A stretch of DNA of 64,000 bases from Diphasiastrum complanatum. Lineage: Eukaryota > Streptophyta > Lycopodiopsida > Lycopodiales > Lycopodiaceae. Positions 34,219 through 45,588 of the stretch are shown in pieces. The notes under the pieces were generated by a model that searched no databases, was not told the origin of the DNA, and saw nothing but the letters and a program-made list of their open reading frames with translations. Position numbers and translations under genes: made by a program. How positions within the stretch are numbered: position 1 is the first letter of the stretch; each line of letters starts with the position of its first letter. The DNA is taken from NCBI GenBank assembly GCA_029204225.1, contig MU832027.1, positions 26,809-90,808 of the forward strand. Direction: 5' to 3'.

Positions 34219-37200
34219 CTCCCTCTTCAACTAGTTTTAGCATAGATTTAGAAAGTACACCAAGACTTGTTCTATGCTTGAAAAATAAGTCCTTTCCCAA
34301 TGCTTTGGTAAAGATATCAGCCACACATTCCTTTGATGGGACATGTTCAAGCTTGATCTCTTTTGCCAACACTTGTTCTCTCACAAAATGGTAAGCCACC
34401 TCGATATGTTTGCTCCTTGCATGGAAAACCGGATTGCTTGCTAGACTTTGGGCTGAAAGGTTGTCACAAAAGATGATTGGACTCTCTGAAAAATCCAGCA
34501 AATGAAGCTCCATAATCATCCTCTTGATCCACACCATCTCCTTTGTGCATGATGTCAAAGCTTTGTACTCGGCCTCACTAGAAGAAAGTGATATAGTTGC
34601 TTGTTTCTTCGACATCCATGAGATAGCTCCATCACCTATGAAAATAGCATGTGCATTTATGGATTTTCTATCCATAAGGTCTCCTGCAAAATCTGAATCT
34701 GAAAAACCAAATAAGTTAGGTGATGAGCCTCTATAAACAATGCCAAAATCTTTTGTTCCCGAGATGTATCTCAAGATCCTCTTTCCTAGTTTCCAATGTT
34801 CTATGCTAGGATCTTGCATGAATTGACTTAATCTACCAACACAATAAGATAAATCAGGTCTTGTGATGGTTAGATATATAAGAGAACCTATTAGCTTCCT
34901 ATAGAGAGTAATGTCCTCGAAGGATCTTTCATTACCTCTTATAGTTAGCTTTACATGTGATTCCATAGGTGTATCAATAGGATTTGCATCTACCATATGA
35001 AATCTATTGAGAATAGAAATAGCATACTTCTCTTGTGAAATAAAAGTGATTTGAGAAGTTCTAATTACTTCTATTCCTAAGATATAGCTCAAAAGACCAA
35101 GATCATGCACTTCAAATTCCTTTTTTAGTGCTTTCTTGATATCTTCTATATCTTCCTTGTTCCCTCCACTTAAAATAATGTCATCCACATAAATTAGAAG
35201 GATTGTAACATCATTAGCACTAATTCTAAAGTAAAGTGAATGATCATACTCACTCATAGTGAAGTTTTGAGAAAGTAGAAAAGAGTTAAGCCTAGCATAC
35301 CAACTCCTTGGTGCTTGCTTAAGACCATACAAACTTTTTTGTAGAAAACACACATGATTAGGCTTGCTATGAGAAACATAGCTTTCGGGTTGCTCCATGT
35401 AGACTTCCTCTTCAAGATCACCATTCAAGAAAGCATTAGAAATGTCTAATTGCCAAAGATCCCATCCATAAAGAGTTGCAAGGGAAATGATTACTCTTAT
35501 GCTCACCATCTTTGCCACGGGTGCAAAGGTTTCCTCATAGTCAATGCCATGCTCTTGAGCATAACCTTTAGCCACCAACCTTGCCTTCAACTTGTTGATA
35601 GATCCATCTTGATTTGTCTTTACCTTGAAGATCCATTTGCACCCAATTGCACTTTTGCCCTTTGGAAGCTCCACCAATCTCCATGTGTTGTTCTTCATAA
35701 GTGCTTCAAACTCAAGATCCATTGCTTGGATCCATTCCTCTTTTTGCCTTGCTTCATCTACACATGAAGGTACATCAAAAGAAGTTAGGAAAGCATAGTT
35801 GGATCCATCCACCACTTGCTTACCTTTGCCATCATAAGTGAGCCTTGAGGGTTTCACTTTATGCCTTGGAGTTCTCCTTGGAATTTGACTTGAAGAGGCT
35901 TCTTCAACATCCACATCCAATGTGTCATCAACTCCATTGTCATCAAGCACATTAGTTGCAACAACACCATCATCACTTGAAACAACTTTTGGAATGTTAC
36001 TTTCATCAAAAATGACATCCCTACTTGTGAACACTTTCTTGATTGAAGGAACATAAATCCTATATGCTTTGCTTACTTCACTATAACCAACAAAAATGCC
36101 CTTTCTTGAAGATGGATCCTCCTTAGTTCTATCATCAAGAGTAATGTTGAAGTAGCAAATGCATCCAAAAGTTCTTAGAAACTTGACATTAGGCTTCGTA
36201 CCAAACAAAGCTTCAAAAGGGGTTTTTCCTTCCAATACAACACTTGGCCATCTATTGCATAGGAAATTTGCACACAACAAAGCATCACTCCAAAAAGGTT
36301 TAGGAAGATTAGCATTCAATCTCATTGCCTTTGCACTCTCACACAAGGTTCTATTCTTCCTCTCGGCCACTCCATTTTGTTGTGGTGTTCTTGGACATGT
36401 GTACTCCCTCTTGATCCCATGCTCATCGCAAAAGGCTTTGAATTTGTTAGAAATGTATTCACCACCATTGTCGCTCCTCAAGCATTTGATTTTGGTTGTA
36501 AATTGAGTCTCAATAGCAACTTTGAACTTGACAAACACATCAAACACCTCATCCTTGCTCTTTAGTAGATAAACCCAACAAAATCTACTAAAATCATCAA
36601 TGAAAGTTACATACATCTTAGCACCTCCATTGCTAATTGTAGTAACACCATGAATATCCGAATGCAAGAGAGAAAAAGGCATCTTAGATCTAGATATAGA
36701 TCTAGTATATGGCAATCTATGTGATTTAGACAAAGCACATTCTTCACAAACATGATTCAAGCAAGTAAGAGACTTGGGAAGTCCCCTTACTACCTCCTTT
36801 TTGGCTATTACCTCCAAGGCCTTGTAGTTGAGATGTCCCATCCTTTTATGCCATACCTCTTGAATTGACATTTGTTCATTTGCCATGCATCCAACTTGGT
36901 TAGCAACAACACATGCATCAAGCTTGAACAATTTCCCTTGCCTTTTCCCTTTTGCAATGATACTACACCCCTTTTTGATCAAGCAAGCATCACCATCAAA
37001 CTCAACTTTGAATCCTTTGTCAAGCATTTGGCTTACACTAAGTAAGTTCTTGGTAATGGATGGAATGAGCAAAACATCTTTCAATTCTATATTCCTATTT
37101 GTAGAAAGTGAAATAGGAATTGTGCCAATCCCCTTGATTGCACACTCACCATCATTTGCGGTATAGATTACCTTCCTATCACCATCAAATGCCATTAAAG

Positions 37201-38164
37201 ATGAAAAATACTCTTTATGATATGTCATATGAGAAGTGGCTCCACTATCAATCCACCAAGGATCAATGTCTCCATGATTAGCCAACAAGCAAGATGACAT
37301 AACAAAAGCATCATTTGAAAGAAGCTCATCCCCACCCTCATCAATAGTTAGATTGGTTTGCTTTTCCCCTTGATCCCTCTTTTTCTTAAAACAATCACTA
37401 GCAAAATGCCCTTTGACTCCACAATAGAAACATTTTAGCTTAGATCTATCCTTCTTTTTGCCAAAAGTAGAGTGCTCACCTTGGTCTTGCCCTTTAGACC
37501 AATTGCTTTTACCTTTGCCCTTGAACTTGCCTTTAGAGAACATTGCCTCCTCTTCTCCTCCTTGAGATGTAGAAGATGCTCCCACTCTTGCTTGCAACCT
37601 GAATTCTTCAGCCAACAAGACCTCTTGCAAGTCTCCAACACTTGGTAAACATTTTTGGATAGCATAACTTTGAACAAGATTAGCATGATCATCCAACAAG
37701 CCATTGAGAATCACTTGAACAAGCTCCTCATTATTTATGCCATCATTAATGCATGCTAACTCATCATTCAATGCTTTAACTCTCAAAACAAAAGCATGTC
37801 CATTCTCACTCTTCTTTTGCATACAAGAAAAGATTTGCCTTCTTAAAGTCAACACTCTAGAAGTAGACTTGGATTCATAAACCTTCTTCAAGGCTTCCCA
37901 AGCTTCACTAGATGATGTGCACTTACCAACCTCTTTGATAAGCTCATTTGTCACATTCATCTTGATCATGTGAAGGGCTTTCTTTGCCCTCTTGTCATAC
38001 CTCAATTGTTCTTGAGGTGCCAAAGGTCTCTCCTCCACACCTACAACAATATCCATCAACTCATTCATCTCAAGCAAAGACTCCATCCTTACTTTCCAAG
38101 TAGAATAGTTGAGGGAGGTAAGCCTATCATTGCTTTCCAACATGTAGCCTCCATTTGTAGCCAT
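34214..38164 (-). CDS. Complete Ty1/copia gag-pol polyprotein of element E
   Basis: 1316 residues without interruption from the ATG at 38162-38164. Domains: gag 1-240; zinc knuckle CFYCGVKGHFASDC at 245-258, all four ligands; protease WWIDSGATSHM with the catalytic Asp at 306; GAG-pre-integrase WHKRMGHLNY at 438-447; integrase zinc motif HVCEECALSKSH, catalytic core HSDIH (501), RSDNGGEY (563-570) and the ERKNRTL region (601-607); RT with GYAQEHGIDYEETFAPVAKM, YGLKQAPRSW and YVDD at 992-995; RNase H with SDSDFAGD (1155-1162), SSSEAEY (1194-1200) and FCDN (1232-1235). All expected catalytic motifs are visible and length is normal for plant copia. The last codons EEGV overlap the polypurine tract, and the TGA lies inside the 3' LTR. 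Function: capsid formation, reverse transcription and integration of the element. Confidence 0.96.
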   Translation of the reverse strand: MATNGGYMLESNDRLTSLNYSTWKVRMESLLEMNELMDIVVGVEERPLAPQEQLRYDKRAKKALHMIKMNVTNELIKEVGKCTSSSEAWEALKKVYESKSTSRVLTLRRQIFSCMQKKSENGHAFVLRVKALNDELACINDGINNEELVQVILNGLLDDHANLVQSYAIQKCLPSVGDLQEVLLAEEFRLQARVGASSTSQGGEEEAMFSKGKFKGKGKSNWSKGQDQGEHSTFGKKKDRSKLKCFYCGVKGHFASDCFKKKRDQGEKQTNLTIDEGGDELLSNDAFVMSSCLLANHGDIDPWWIDSGATSHMTYHKEYFSSLMAFDGDRKVIYTANDGECAIKGIGTIPISLSTNRNIELKDVLLIPSITKNLLSVSQMLDKGFKVEFDGDACLIKKGCSIIAKGKRQGKLFKLDACVVANQVGCMANEQMSIQEVWHKRMGHLNYKALEVIAKKEVVRGLPKSLTCLNHVCEECALSKSHRLPYTRSISRSKMPFSLLHSDIHGVTTISNGGAKMYVTFIDDFSRFCWVYLLKSKDEVFDVFVKFKVAIETQFTTKIKCLRSDNGGEYISNKFKAFCDEHGIKREYTCPRTPQQNGVAERKNRTLCESAKAMRLNANLPKPFWSDALLCANFLCNRWPSVVLEGKTPFEALFGTKPNVKFLRTFGCICYFNITLDDRTKEDPSSRKGIFVGYSEVSKAYRIYVPSIKKVFTSRDVIFDESNIPKVVSSDDGVVATNVLDDNGVDDTLDVDVEEASSSQIPRRTPRHKVKPSRLTYDGKGKQVVDGSNYAFLTSFDVPSCVDEARQKEEWIQAMDLEFEALMKNNTWRLVELPKGKSAIGCKWIFKVKTNQDGSINKLKARLVAKGYAQEHGIDYEETFAPVAKMVSIRVIISLATLYGWDLWQLDISNAFLNGDLEEEVYMEQPESYVSHSKPNHVCFLQKSLYGLKQAPRSWYARLNSFLLSQNFTMSEYDHSLYFRISANDVTILLIYVDDIILSGGNKEDIEDIKKALKKEFEVHDLGLLSYILGIEVIRTSQITFISQEKYAISILNRFHMVDANPIDTPMESHVKLTIRGNERSFEDITLYRKLIGSLIYLTITRPDLSYCVGRLSQFMQDPSIEHWKLGKRILRYISGTKDFGIVYRGSSPNLFGFSDSDFAGDLMDRKSINAHAIFIGDGAISWMSKKQATISLSSSEAEYKALTSCTKEMVWIKRMIMELHLLDFSESPIIFCDNLSAQSLASNPVFHARSKHIEVAYHFVREQVLAKEIKLEHVPSKECVADIFTKALGKDLFFKHRTSLGVLSKSMLKLVEEGV
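34219..34230 (-). other. Polypurine tract of E, overlapping the end of the CDS
   Basis: Minus strand GTTGAAGAGGGAG immediately before the LTR start. It encodes V-E-E-G and is therefore both coding and a priming site. Confidence 0.75.
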
Positions 38165-38760
38165 GTTGCAATGATTGATCTCTGATCTTTGACCTGTTCC
38201 AATGCACTAAGCACTCTCTTGAATCAACAAATGAAACACAAGAAGAAATCACAAAGATTTGGAACCTAAAACCTTACTTTTTCTCTCTTTTCCTCACTTT
38301 TTCCTTAATTTTAGCCACTAGTTTTATGATTTCTTGATCAAACCAAGACCAAACCTCAATATACTTGCTTTTCCCTCACTCCTAAGATTGAAATACACTC
38401 TTGAATCATTCAGCAAACTGAAAATCAGAGGGTTACATCAATTTTGAAGTTTTTGACATGAAGAAGCAAGAAATTGAATCAAAAAACTATATGCTAGAAT
38501 GGAAAACTAATAGGATCTTGTTGGATCTTGCATCTCCCTCTTTCCAAAACAATTTTTGTCTCCTTATTCTGATAAGTACAGAGGGAATTCGCCCTACTTC
38601 AATTGAAATGCATACAAATGATGTTTTGATCACAAAGATCCAATTTCTACACATAAATCAACAAGATTTTTAGCTAGAAACTTGATTGGAATGCTACAAA
38701 AGCAAACTCGCCCACAAATCTCTTCTAAATCTGGCAAAACCTGCACATTTGGCCGCCTAA

Positions 38761-38773
38761 TGCTCTGATACCA
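38761..38773 (-). other. Primer-binding site of E
   Basis: Minus strand TGGTATCAGAGCA directly adjoining the 5' LTR. Confidence 0.9.
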
Positions 38774-39426
38774 TGTGAAAAACTCAGATCCAAAAGATGC
38801 TAAAGTTTCATAAAGATCTTGGCCATGGAAGTTATGCACATCTAGATTGAAAAAATGATAGAAATTGTGATGTTAAGCATACTAAACATCAACTAAACAT
38901 CAAAATCTGATCATAAGCTTCCACAAACAGAAACTTGCTGTCCCTGTCCGTACTTCAGAGCCTACAACCTGCATTTCACACGTGTGAAGCCATAGCAACA
39001 AAGAAATCACAATTCTAGTGGCTAGAATGCAAGATATGAACAAAAAAGTGAGAGAGAAGAAGATGGACCTTCAAAGAGCATAACATTCATTCAATAGAAT
39101 GAAAATGAGATGTGTACATACTCGTGGAGATGGCTATTTATAGCAGCCATAGTGCCTCTTGGCCACTTGTCTTATGATAGGCTAAAATTGGGGTCCAATA
39201 GGATTCACCCATATACCTAGAAATTTGGTCAAATAGGAATGCACCAAATTATGAGCCAATAGAAGAGCTCCACACTCGACCTCCTCTAATTAATGTGACC
39301 TCAAAAGTAGTGTACACATACTTTGAGCCTCTACATACATGTATGAACCTATCTCTAACTTTTATTTGGCCATAGGCCTACAAAATCTCAAGTTAGGAAA
39401 ATACTACTAGTTGACAATTTTTCACA
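38774..39426 (-). repeat. 5' LTR of E
   Basis: 653 bp, no difference from 33566-34218 found by eye. Palindrome at 38975-38988. Confidence 0.95.
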
Positions 39427-39670
39427 AAATGTTGTCTTGACATCCATCTGGTTCATTTTCAAGGTCTTTCGCGGCTGGTAATGCAATCAGAGTCCTGATT
39501 GACTGAATTTTGACAACAAGACTAAAAATCTCTTGATAATCCACTCCTTGGACTTGAGTGAATCATTTACCTACGAGCCATGCTTTCTACAAGTTTGCAA
39601 TGGAACCATCAAAGTTGATCTTCTTCTTGAATATCCACCTGTTGTCATTGGGAGATCTCTCTGAAGCTCC
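39427..39670 (-). pseudogene. Copia fragment F, RT part (right half)
   Basis: The minus strand encodes RWIFKKKINFDGSIAN, then FTQVQGVDYQEIF and SIRTLIALPAAKD, leading into the VKTTFLNG segment cut by E. Stops are present. It joins directly to gene G at about 39675. Confidence 0.8.
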
Positions 39671-39674
39671 GAGA

Positions 39675-41449
39675 GATTCACATTCTTGCTCCAACATTGT
39701 TTGTTTGAAGGCGAGGTGTTGGCGGTCAGATTGATAAGTTTGTCATGCTGTCTTTTCTTGAAGAAGCTGGGCCTAGAGGCCATCTACAAGCTGTTGTTGT
39801 TGTTGAGCTACTTGCTCTACTTTCTTGAGCTGCTCGGTCAATTGATGGACCAGCTCTTGGCTCTTGTTTCTTTCCTTTTCTCTCTCTTTGTTCGACTGCG
39901 CGACCTGATCGATCAAGGCCTACAGCGTTTGCCCCACCACCAATTGGTCGTGAGATTGCTCAATAGCTCTTTCAGAGAGCACCTGGTAAAGTCGATTCTG
40001 GAGGCCTGTTAAGGCGGTCTAGCAACCCAGTGCCTGAGTATTCCAACTAGCCGAGGGTGGCAGAGTTACAAGGGGTGGCTGAAGGGGTGTAGTGACAGAG
40101 ATTGTGGTAATTGGCGAAGAAACAATGGTGGTGGAAAAAGGTGTAACTATGGGGTGAAAACAGAAGTGAGTGGGACAGTGACTATAGAAATGAGAGTGGG
40201 GAGAACAAGAGATGAAACAAATGGAATAGAGACAGATAGAGGGAATGAGGTGGCGATGGTGGATGCGATGGGGCTTGAGGTTGATGCGATGGCAGATGCG
40301 ATGGGGCTTGAGATAGTAGTTACAATGGGGCTAGATATGGCAGTGGAGATAGGAGTTGAAATTATAGGGCATACAGGGCTATGCACAAGGGATTCTATTT
40401 GGACAATGGGGGAAGAGCGGATGGGGCTAGCACGGGCTGGGCTAGTGTGTGCTAAAGTGGAAGGCGTAGGAGAGGAGGTGAAGGTAGGCAAATGTTGGTC
40501 AGCTGACAGTTGTGCGAGAGGGTCCTGTGAGGAGAGGCTAGAAGACACTGAGAGGGTGGTGGCGTTTTCACACCTAGATGCTCTAGATGGGTGTAGGCGA
40601 TGACTGTGATAAAACCACCAAAGGTGATTCGTGGGGGGTGCTTGAAACCGACCTGTAACTCTTTTACAAGAAACGAGGCCCAATCATAAACTGTGTTTGT
40701 CCTCCCATCATGGTCGCCATGATTATAACCTGCTTGGACACACAAAGAGGGCGGTGGAAACTGACGATGATGGTTGTGGATAGATAATCTATTGCGTCAC
40801 ATAGGTTTGAATTTATGAGCCTTGAAATCAGGTATCCATCATTGGTTTTGATCTTAATATTGTCTTGGTCTGGGTTGAGAAATGTAGATATGTCGTATTT
40901 GGCGAGTGCATAGGTAGCTGGTAGGAGATCGGAATGCGGAAGTGTAAGGGCTATGGAAATGAGTTGCGGATTGAGGGGGATCGCATGGTCCTATCCCTTG
41001 AAGGTGACAGTAAAAGTGTCAGTGGCAAAAGTGAAAAACGCTTGTCGGACTAGGGAAAGATCCTAGAAAAGGGGCATTTGCATGTTATGGAGGCCTACGG
41101 TAGTCAGGACTGCAAGGCAGCTGTCAGTGCGAAGAGTGACAATCTCTTGCTCCATGAGGAAGGGTAGGATAGTGTACTGAGAAGGTGCATGTGCGGCATG
41201 AGCAGCAAGTTGGGGGGTAGATCGGGGAGATGTCTCTCCCTCCTCTCGGCTAGGGGACATGGATAAGGATGGGGAAGATGAAGAAGTGGATCCAGTCTGC
41301 TGGGATGCAGATGGTGAGGTTGAGGTGTGTGAAGACGTAGATGGGCTGGAGGAATGGCTGGGTCCAACAAGTGCGGCGGTGGTTCGAGTGGTTCAGTCTC
41401 GTTGACCAGACTGGATAGTAGCACCCGAAAGATGATGTTTTGGTGCCAT
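39675..41449 (-). pseudogene. G: decayed gene, low-complexity ends, unknown core, coiled-coil tail
   Basis: Not identified. Reading leftward from the ATG at 41447-41449 (MAPKHHLSGATIQSG), a Ser/Thr/Pro-rich stretch is followed by a folded-looking core. The core contains PFLMEQEIVTLRTDSCLAVL, then HAIPLNPQLISIALTLPHSD and LATYALAKYD-like sequence, then LLKELQVGFKHPPRITFGGF (40640-41180). A long Ser/Pro/Ile repeat region (40150-40560) and a Gln/Glu-rich coiled coil (about 39740-39960) come next. Breaks: TGA at 41393-41395, further stops near 41060 and 40990, shifts near 40560. The 3' end merges with copia RT fragment F without a visible boundary. A TATA box and a minisatellite precede the ATG. 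It could be a host gene or a coding module of an unrecognised transposon. Confidence 0.45.
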
Positions 41450-41482
41450 CGGTGGAGACTGGTACGGTGATAAATAGGGTCT

Positions 41483-41760
41483 GAGGGCGAGAAATGTACC
41501 ATAGGCGAGTAATATACTAAGGGCAAGTAAAGTGACACCGTGAGTAAAGGGTTGTAGGCGAGTTATGTATTGTAGGCGAGTAAAGTGGCGTCGCGAGTAA
41601 TGTGGTGCCGACGAGTAATCAGTAGGGCGAATAATAAAATAGAGACGCGAGTAAACACAAGGGGGCGAGTAAATATCTGAGCACAAGTAATGGTCACTGA
41701 GGGCGAGTAATGAGCTGAGTGCGAGCAAAGAGTTGTAGGTGAGTAATAGCATGAGTAATC
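41483..41760. repeat. Minisatellite with a GGCGAGTAA core
   Basis: About 16 irregular units of 14-21 bp, each with a (G)GCGAGTAA-like core followed by a variable half. It lies between the TATA box and the ATG of G, so it would form the 5' leader. Confidence 0.8.
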
Positions 41761-41786
41761 AAGTGAAAATGAGATAACTCACTCTC

Positions 41787-41795
41787 ATTTATATA
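41787..41795 (-). promoter_or_regulatory. TATA box upstream of G
   Basis: Minus strand TATATAAAT in the context TTCCTATATAAATGAGAGTG, about 340 nt before the ATG of G. Confidence 0.45.
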
Positions 41796-42150
41796 GGAAT
41801 TTATAACCTGCCTACTGTCATTTTTGGACAGTGGTCCAATTACTACTAAATCACCAATGGTTACACTGTGCACAATCTGTTTTCCAATCGACTGTTAGAC
41901 TTACAATATTTTCTAGTCTGAACATCCCATTGTTTACTAAAACTAGCAGTTTTCGTTGAAAATGAGCCTACCTTGCATTTCGGCTAAACTTTCCTTGGAC
42001 AGATTTGATCATGCTTTGAAGTGCGATAGAGAACAACAATGACAAGGACAGTGACTGCTCAAACATAATGGCTCTTTACAGACCATTTGGAGGACCTCTG
42101 GGCCTTTGTACAAGGAATATGGGAGAGGGTGAAGGTTTATGTGCTCAAAT

Positions 42151-42915
42151 TGTTAAAAATATCACTTCCAACTTGATATACCTTGTAGATCTTAAGATAA
42201 TTGATCTTGATAGGATCTCACACATGTGGAGTCTGTTCCCACGTGTGAAAAAATGTATATAAGTCACTTTTATAAAATTAGATTGATTTTAGCTTGATCT
42301 ACACTAGTGTGAAATTGACCTTTGAGTAGAATCTTGAAATTGGTCAAATTGGTCAAACTTTATGTAAATAGATTAGACTTCCATGTGAATGAGTTATTAC
42401 TCACACATGTCAAGATACCATTCACACATGTGGATAAGATTTTAGATGATGAGATAAGAAGATTCCATTAGATCCTATTTTTATAGGGAACATTCCTATA
42501 AATGTGGAAGACTAGCTTTTTGTTTTCTAGCCAAAGAGAATAGTCAACTTTGAGAAATGAGCACATATGGTTCCCATTGGTGGATCTGGATGACTAGGCA
42601 CTCTTCACACGTGTGAAGGCTTGCTGGACAGTACACAGCTCGTGGATGTACTTGATCTATAAAGGGATCAACCAAATCAATGAAAAGTTGATGTGACATC
42701 GGCAAATTCTAGTCTTGCTTGTATTTTCCACATTTGTCTTGTGTTTTTGTGATTGAAATGCATTTTTAAGCTTGAGTACTTTACTCTCTATAAACAGGCC
42801 ATACAAGTACTATCCTCCGTACGTGTGAGGCCGCTCACTTTTTTTTCTATCATTTGATCCATTGCACTTGCTTAAATCATAGTGTAAAGCATCTAGATCA
42901 AGATCTAACATAACA
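42151..42915. repeat. Probable solo LTR or LTR relic of the copia group
   Basis: Begins TGTTAAAAAT like the LTR of C, ends TAACA, and contains the group's CACGTGTG sites including a 16-bp perfect palindrome around 42603-42618. No matching target duplication was found (CAAAT left, CGCAA right), so the ends are uncertain. Confidence 0.45.
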
Positions 42916-43838
42916 CGCAACCAATTGTGGTCCCGTTTTGTCCGTACAGTTGCAGACACCCATCAGAAGAACCGTGAAGCCGAAGATGTGAAGGGCCAAC
43001 AACCGAAAAAGGACAAACAGCTAGAAAAGCCTCTCTAAAGCAGATCTCACACCTAGTTTCTCTAAAAAAAAAATCCAGAAAAAGCATATAGGGACTCAAC
43101 TTTATTTTTATTGTTTTTTACCATTACCTCATTTTTGTCCTTCTTCTTCTCTTTTTATTTATTCCCCTGTGCATATACCATATCTATTTATCTCTCACTT
43201 TTTGCCACAATTTTTTTTCCCTTCCTGTTAGTATGCCTCTTTTCCCTCCTTTTTCCCAACGGTTTCACATCCATGCACACCAACACCAACGACATACGCG
43301 AGTGCCAAGGGACTGTCACCAAAATTGTAGTGGAGGCATGTTAGAAGATTTTGGTGAAGATTCTTCTAACAAAGGATTTTGATAAAGATTTTTCTAATAG
43401 TGTTATCATGCCACCGAACTACGCCAAGGAACGTTGACGAACAACCAAAAGGAGTTCCAGAACCTAGATTCACCGAGAAAGCCGATATCAGAAGGTCAAC
43501 AAGATTGCAGACCGGCCGACAAGCGAAAACCCACTGTCTCCCCAACAAATTTTATGACAACGGGAATAAAATCATGGCTGAGTCAGCATATGAATTAGAT
43601 CTATTGGTATTATAATGTCAGACACCCATAAATGCTACACTGTACTCGTAAGCCAAAGGCACCAGAAGTGAAGATAGATCTAGAATACTGATGGGCCAAA
43701 ATAAGAAGGGACTTTTTATGATAGTCAAGTTATTATAGCACATGGTTTTTGGGTGAACTAGGAACCCTAACCCTAACTCTGTCTATAAGTAGGGATGTGA
43801 CACCATTTTGTATTCACTTTTCATTTGCAAGAATAGAG

Positions 43839-43841
<3 letters not shown>
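42916..43841. other. Intergenic DNA, no supported gene
   Basis: Poly-pyrimidine stretch at 43080-43260. A short open frame at 43379-43615 with RRSTRLQTGRQAK is not identifiable. A TATA-like TCTATAAGTAGGG sits at 43779-43791, about 50 bp before the GA tract. Confidence 0.4.

Positions 43842-43928
<87 letters not shown>
43842..43928. repeat. (GA)n microsatellite, about 87 bp
   Basis: Pure GA repeat downstream of the TATA-like box at 43779. Confidence 0.96.
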
Positions 43929-43929
<1 letters not shown>

Positions 43930-44479
43930 CAAAGCCTCCTCCTCCTACCTTTTCTTTTATGTGAAGTCCTTCTCTTTTGCCATTGTATGTTTGGTTGTGG
44001 AATGATGAATGTTTGTGTGTGTTTCCTAATCATGCTATCATAATAAAGAAGATCATTAGCACTAGCTTTTATCCGTCTAATCCACAAAAACACACAATAG
44101 TAAAATAGGAGTTAGAAACTTTCATGAGAGATCACTATGATCTATTAGTTAGTCTACTTCCATTGTTTCCCTCCCTTGAGAAACAAAGCCTCAAGAAGGA
44201 GAAGGTTTAGAGCTCAAAGAGCCTAAACAATCCAAGAAGAGGATCTTCACGTATCAAAACCCTAAAAAGAGTCAAGAAGAGTGTCAAGCACCCTTTTTTC
44301 AAACTAAGACATTCCACCATCAGATCATATGCCAAGATCGACACCCTTGGTAGGCTTAGTTCCCATTTAGATTTGTAGTTTAACCCCCTCCCCATAGGAT
44401 CGATGCCCGTATTACACGACAACTCACCCGGTTGGAGATCCAAACCCTAACCTTGATCTCTTGATTGCTACAAAAAGAG

Positions 44480-45588
44480 AGGCATGGAAAGAGTCCAATA
44501 GCCAGATTGAGTGTGATACATGCTAAGGCTTTCTGATCTTTGATTTTTTGTGTCTTTGCTTGATCAACATCTTCTAGATTCAGGTCATAACCTTCTACTA
44601 CATCCCAAAGATCTCTATCTATCAACATCATCCAGAGTTTTAACTTCTAGATGTAGAAGCCAGAACCATTGAACTTGTCAATGATTCTAGCCTTGTTGGA
44701 TAATAAAGAAGATGAGTTACCAATATGAGACATGTCAACAATAATACAAATAAAATAATCTCTCGATTTATTGAGCGAACCTCTGATACCAATCTCATAG
44801 GGCGGTAGAACGTAAATAGACAAGAGAGAAGGAAATACTTGCGGAATGACTCTCCCCGTTGTTATGGGCTACTACGTGCAAGAACAATCTGAAAGAATGT
44901 AAATGCTAAATTACAATCATAGCTCAATCGCTCTATACAACAGGATCTTAAGAAAATCTATTCATACTAAAAAACAAATGGATGAGTACAGTCCACCAAA
45001 GAGATTAGAAATGGTTTGAAGTATTATTGCAAATGAATCTTAATAAGAAGTTCAGATCAGAATATCAAAGTGATAAATCAGTGTGATAATGCAAGTTTTT
45101 CAAGCGTCAAAGACATCCATCGTTTGATCAGAAACCGAGAAGTCATAGATGTTTGTGTTCTGATTAGAGTGAGTAAGCGACCGTGATCAAACAAAAACAA
45201 AATACATCACAATAAGCATTCATCTACGTTATACACAGATAGAAAAGCGTGTTGTTGTTATATTACATTGAAGCACAATAATAAATTATAACCAGTATGG
45301 CAACGTAACTTGGAGGCTCAAATTCATCTCATGGAAGGAGCATCACCGAGAGTGTGTGATGAAGGTGTATTTATACATCAGATTTATGTATCTAATTACA
45401 ATAAATGTTTGTCATCTTACTAAGTGGTTTGTCGCACTCATGGAGTAGTTGAACTACCATGACAGAATGATAGAATGACAACTATACATGGTCGGGTGAC
45501 TTCAGACGCTTTGGTTGATGAACAAAGTTAGATGGTTTGGTTGATGAACGAACTTGGACACTTCAGACACTTCGATTGATGAACGAAG
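44480..45588 (-). pseudogene. Copia fragment H1: gag N-terminus, primer-binding site and upstream LTR-like region
   Basis: The minus strand reads from the gag ATG at 44731-44733 into LRMMLIDRDLWDVVEGYDL-like sequence, the UBN2-type copia gag motif. The primer-binding site TGGTATCAGAGG is at 44780-44791. The rest (44792-45588) parallels 47655-48120 and is probably its LTR. A different lineage from A-E. The gag is truncated at about 44500. Confidence 0.65.

Larger units (their letters stand above)
33566..39426 (-). mobile_element. Copia element E, intact and apparently autonomous
   Basis: LTRs of 653 bp at 33566-34218 and 38774-39426, identical as far as I can read. Perfect target duplication AAATG at 33561-33565 and 39427-39431; primer-binding site at 38761-38773; a single uninterrupted 1316-codon polyprotein. 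Everything needed for autonomous retrotransposition is present, so it is very young and possibly still active. It inserted into the RT region of old fragment F. Confidence 0.97.

Noticed and set aside
40154-40603. Plus-strand open frame of 149 codons rich in Met, Gly and Glu
   Set aside because: Complement of the Ser/Pro/Ile-rich low-complexity part of gene G; repeat-driven frame without an identifiable start or domain.
42151-42915. Complete solo LTR with target duplication
   Set aside because: The flanking pentamers differ (CAAAT and CGCAA), so I report it only as an LTR relic.
43759-43778. Telomere-like CCCTAACCCTAA
   Set aside because: Only two units and no array; expected by chance in AT-rich DNA.
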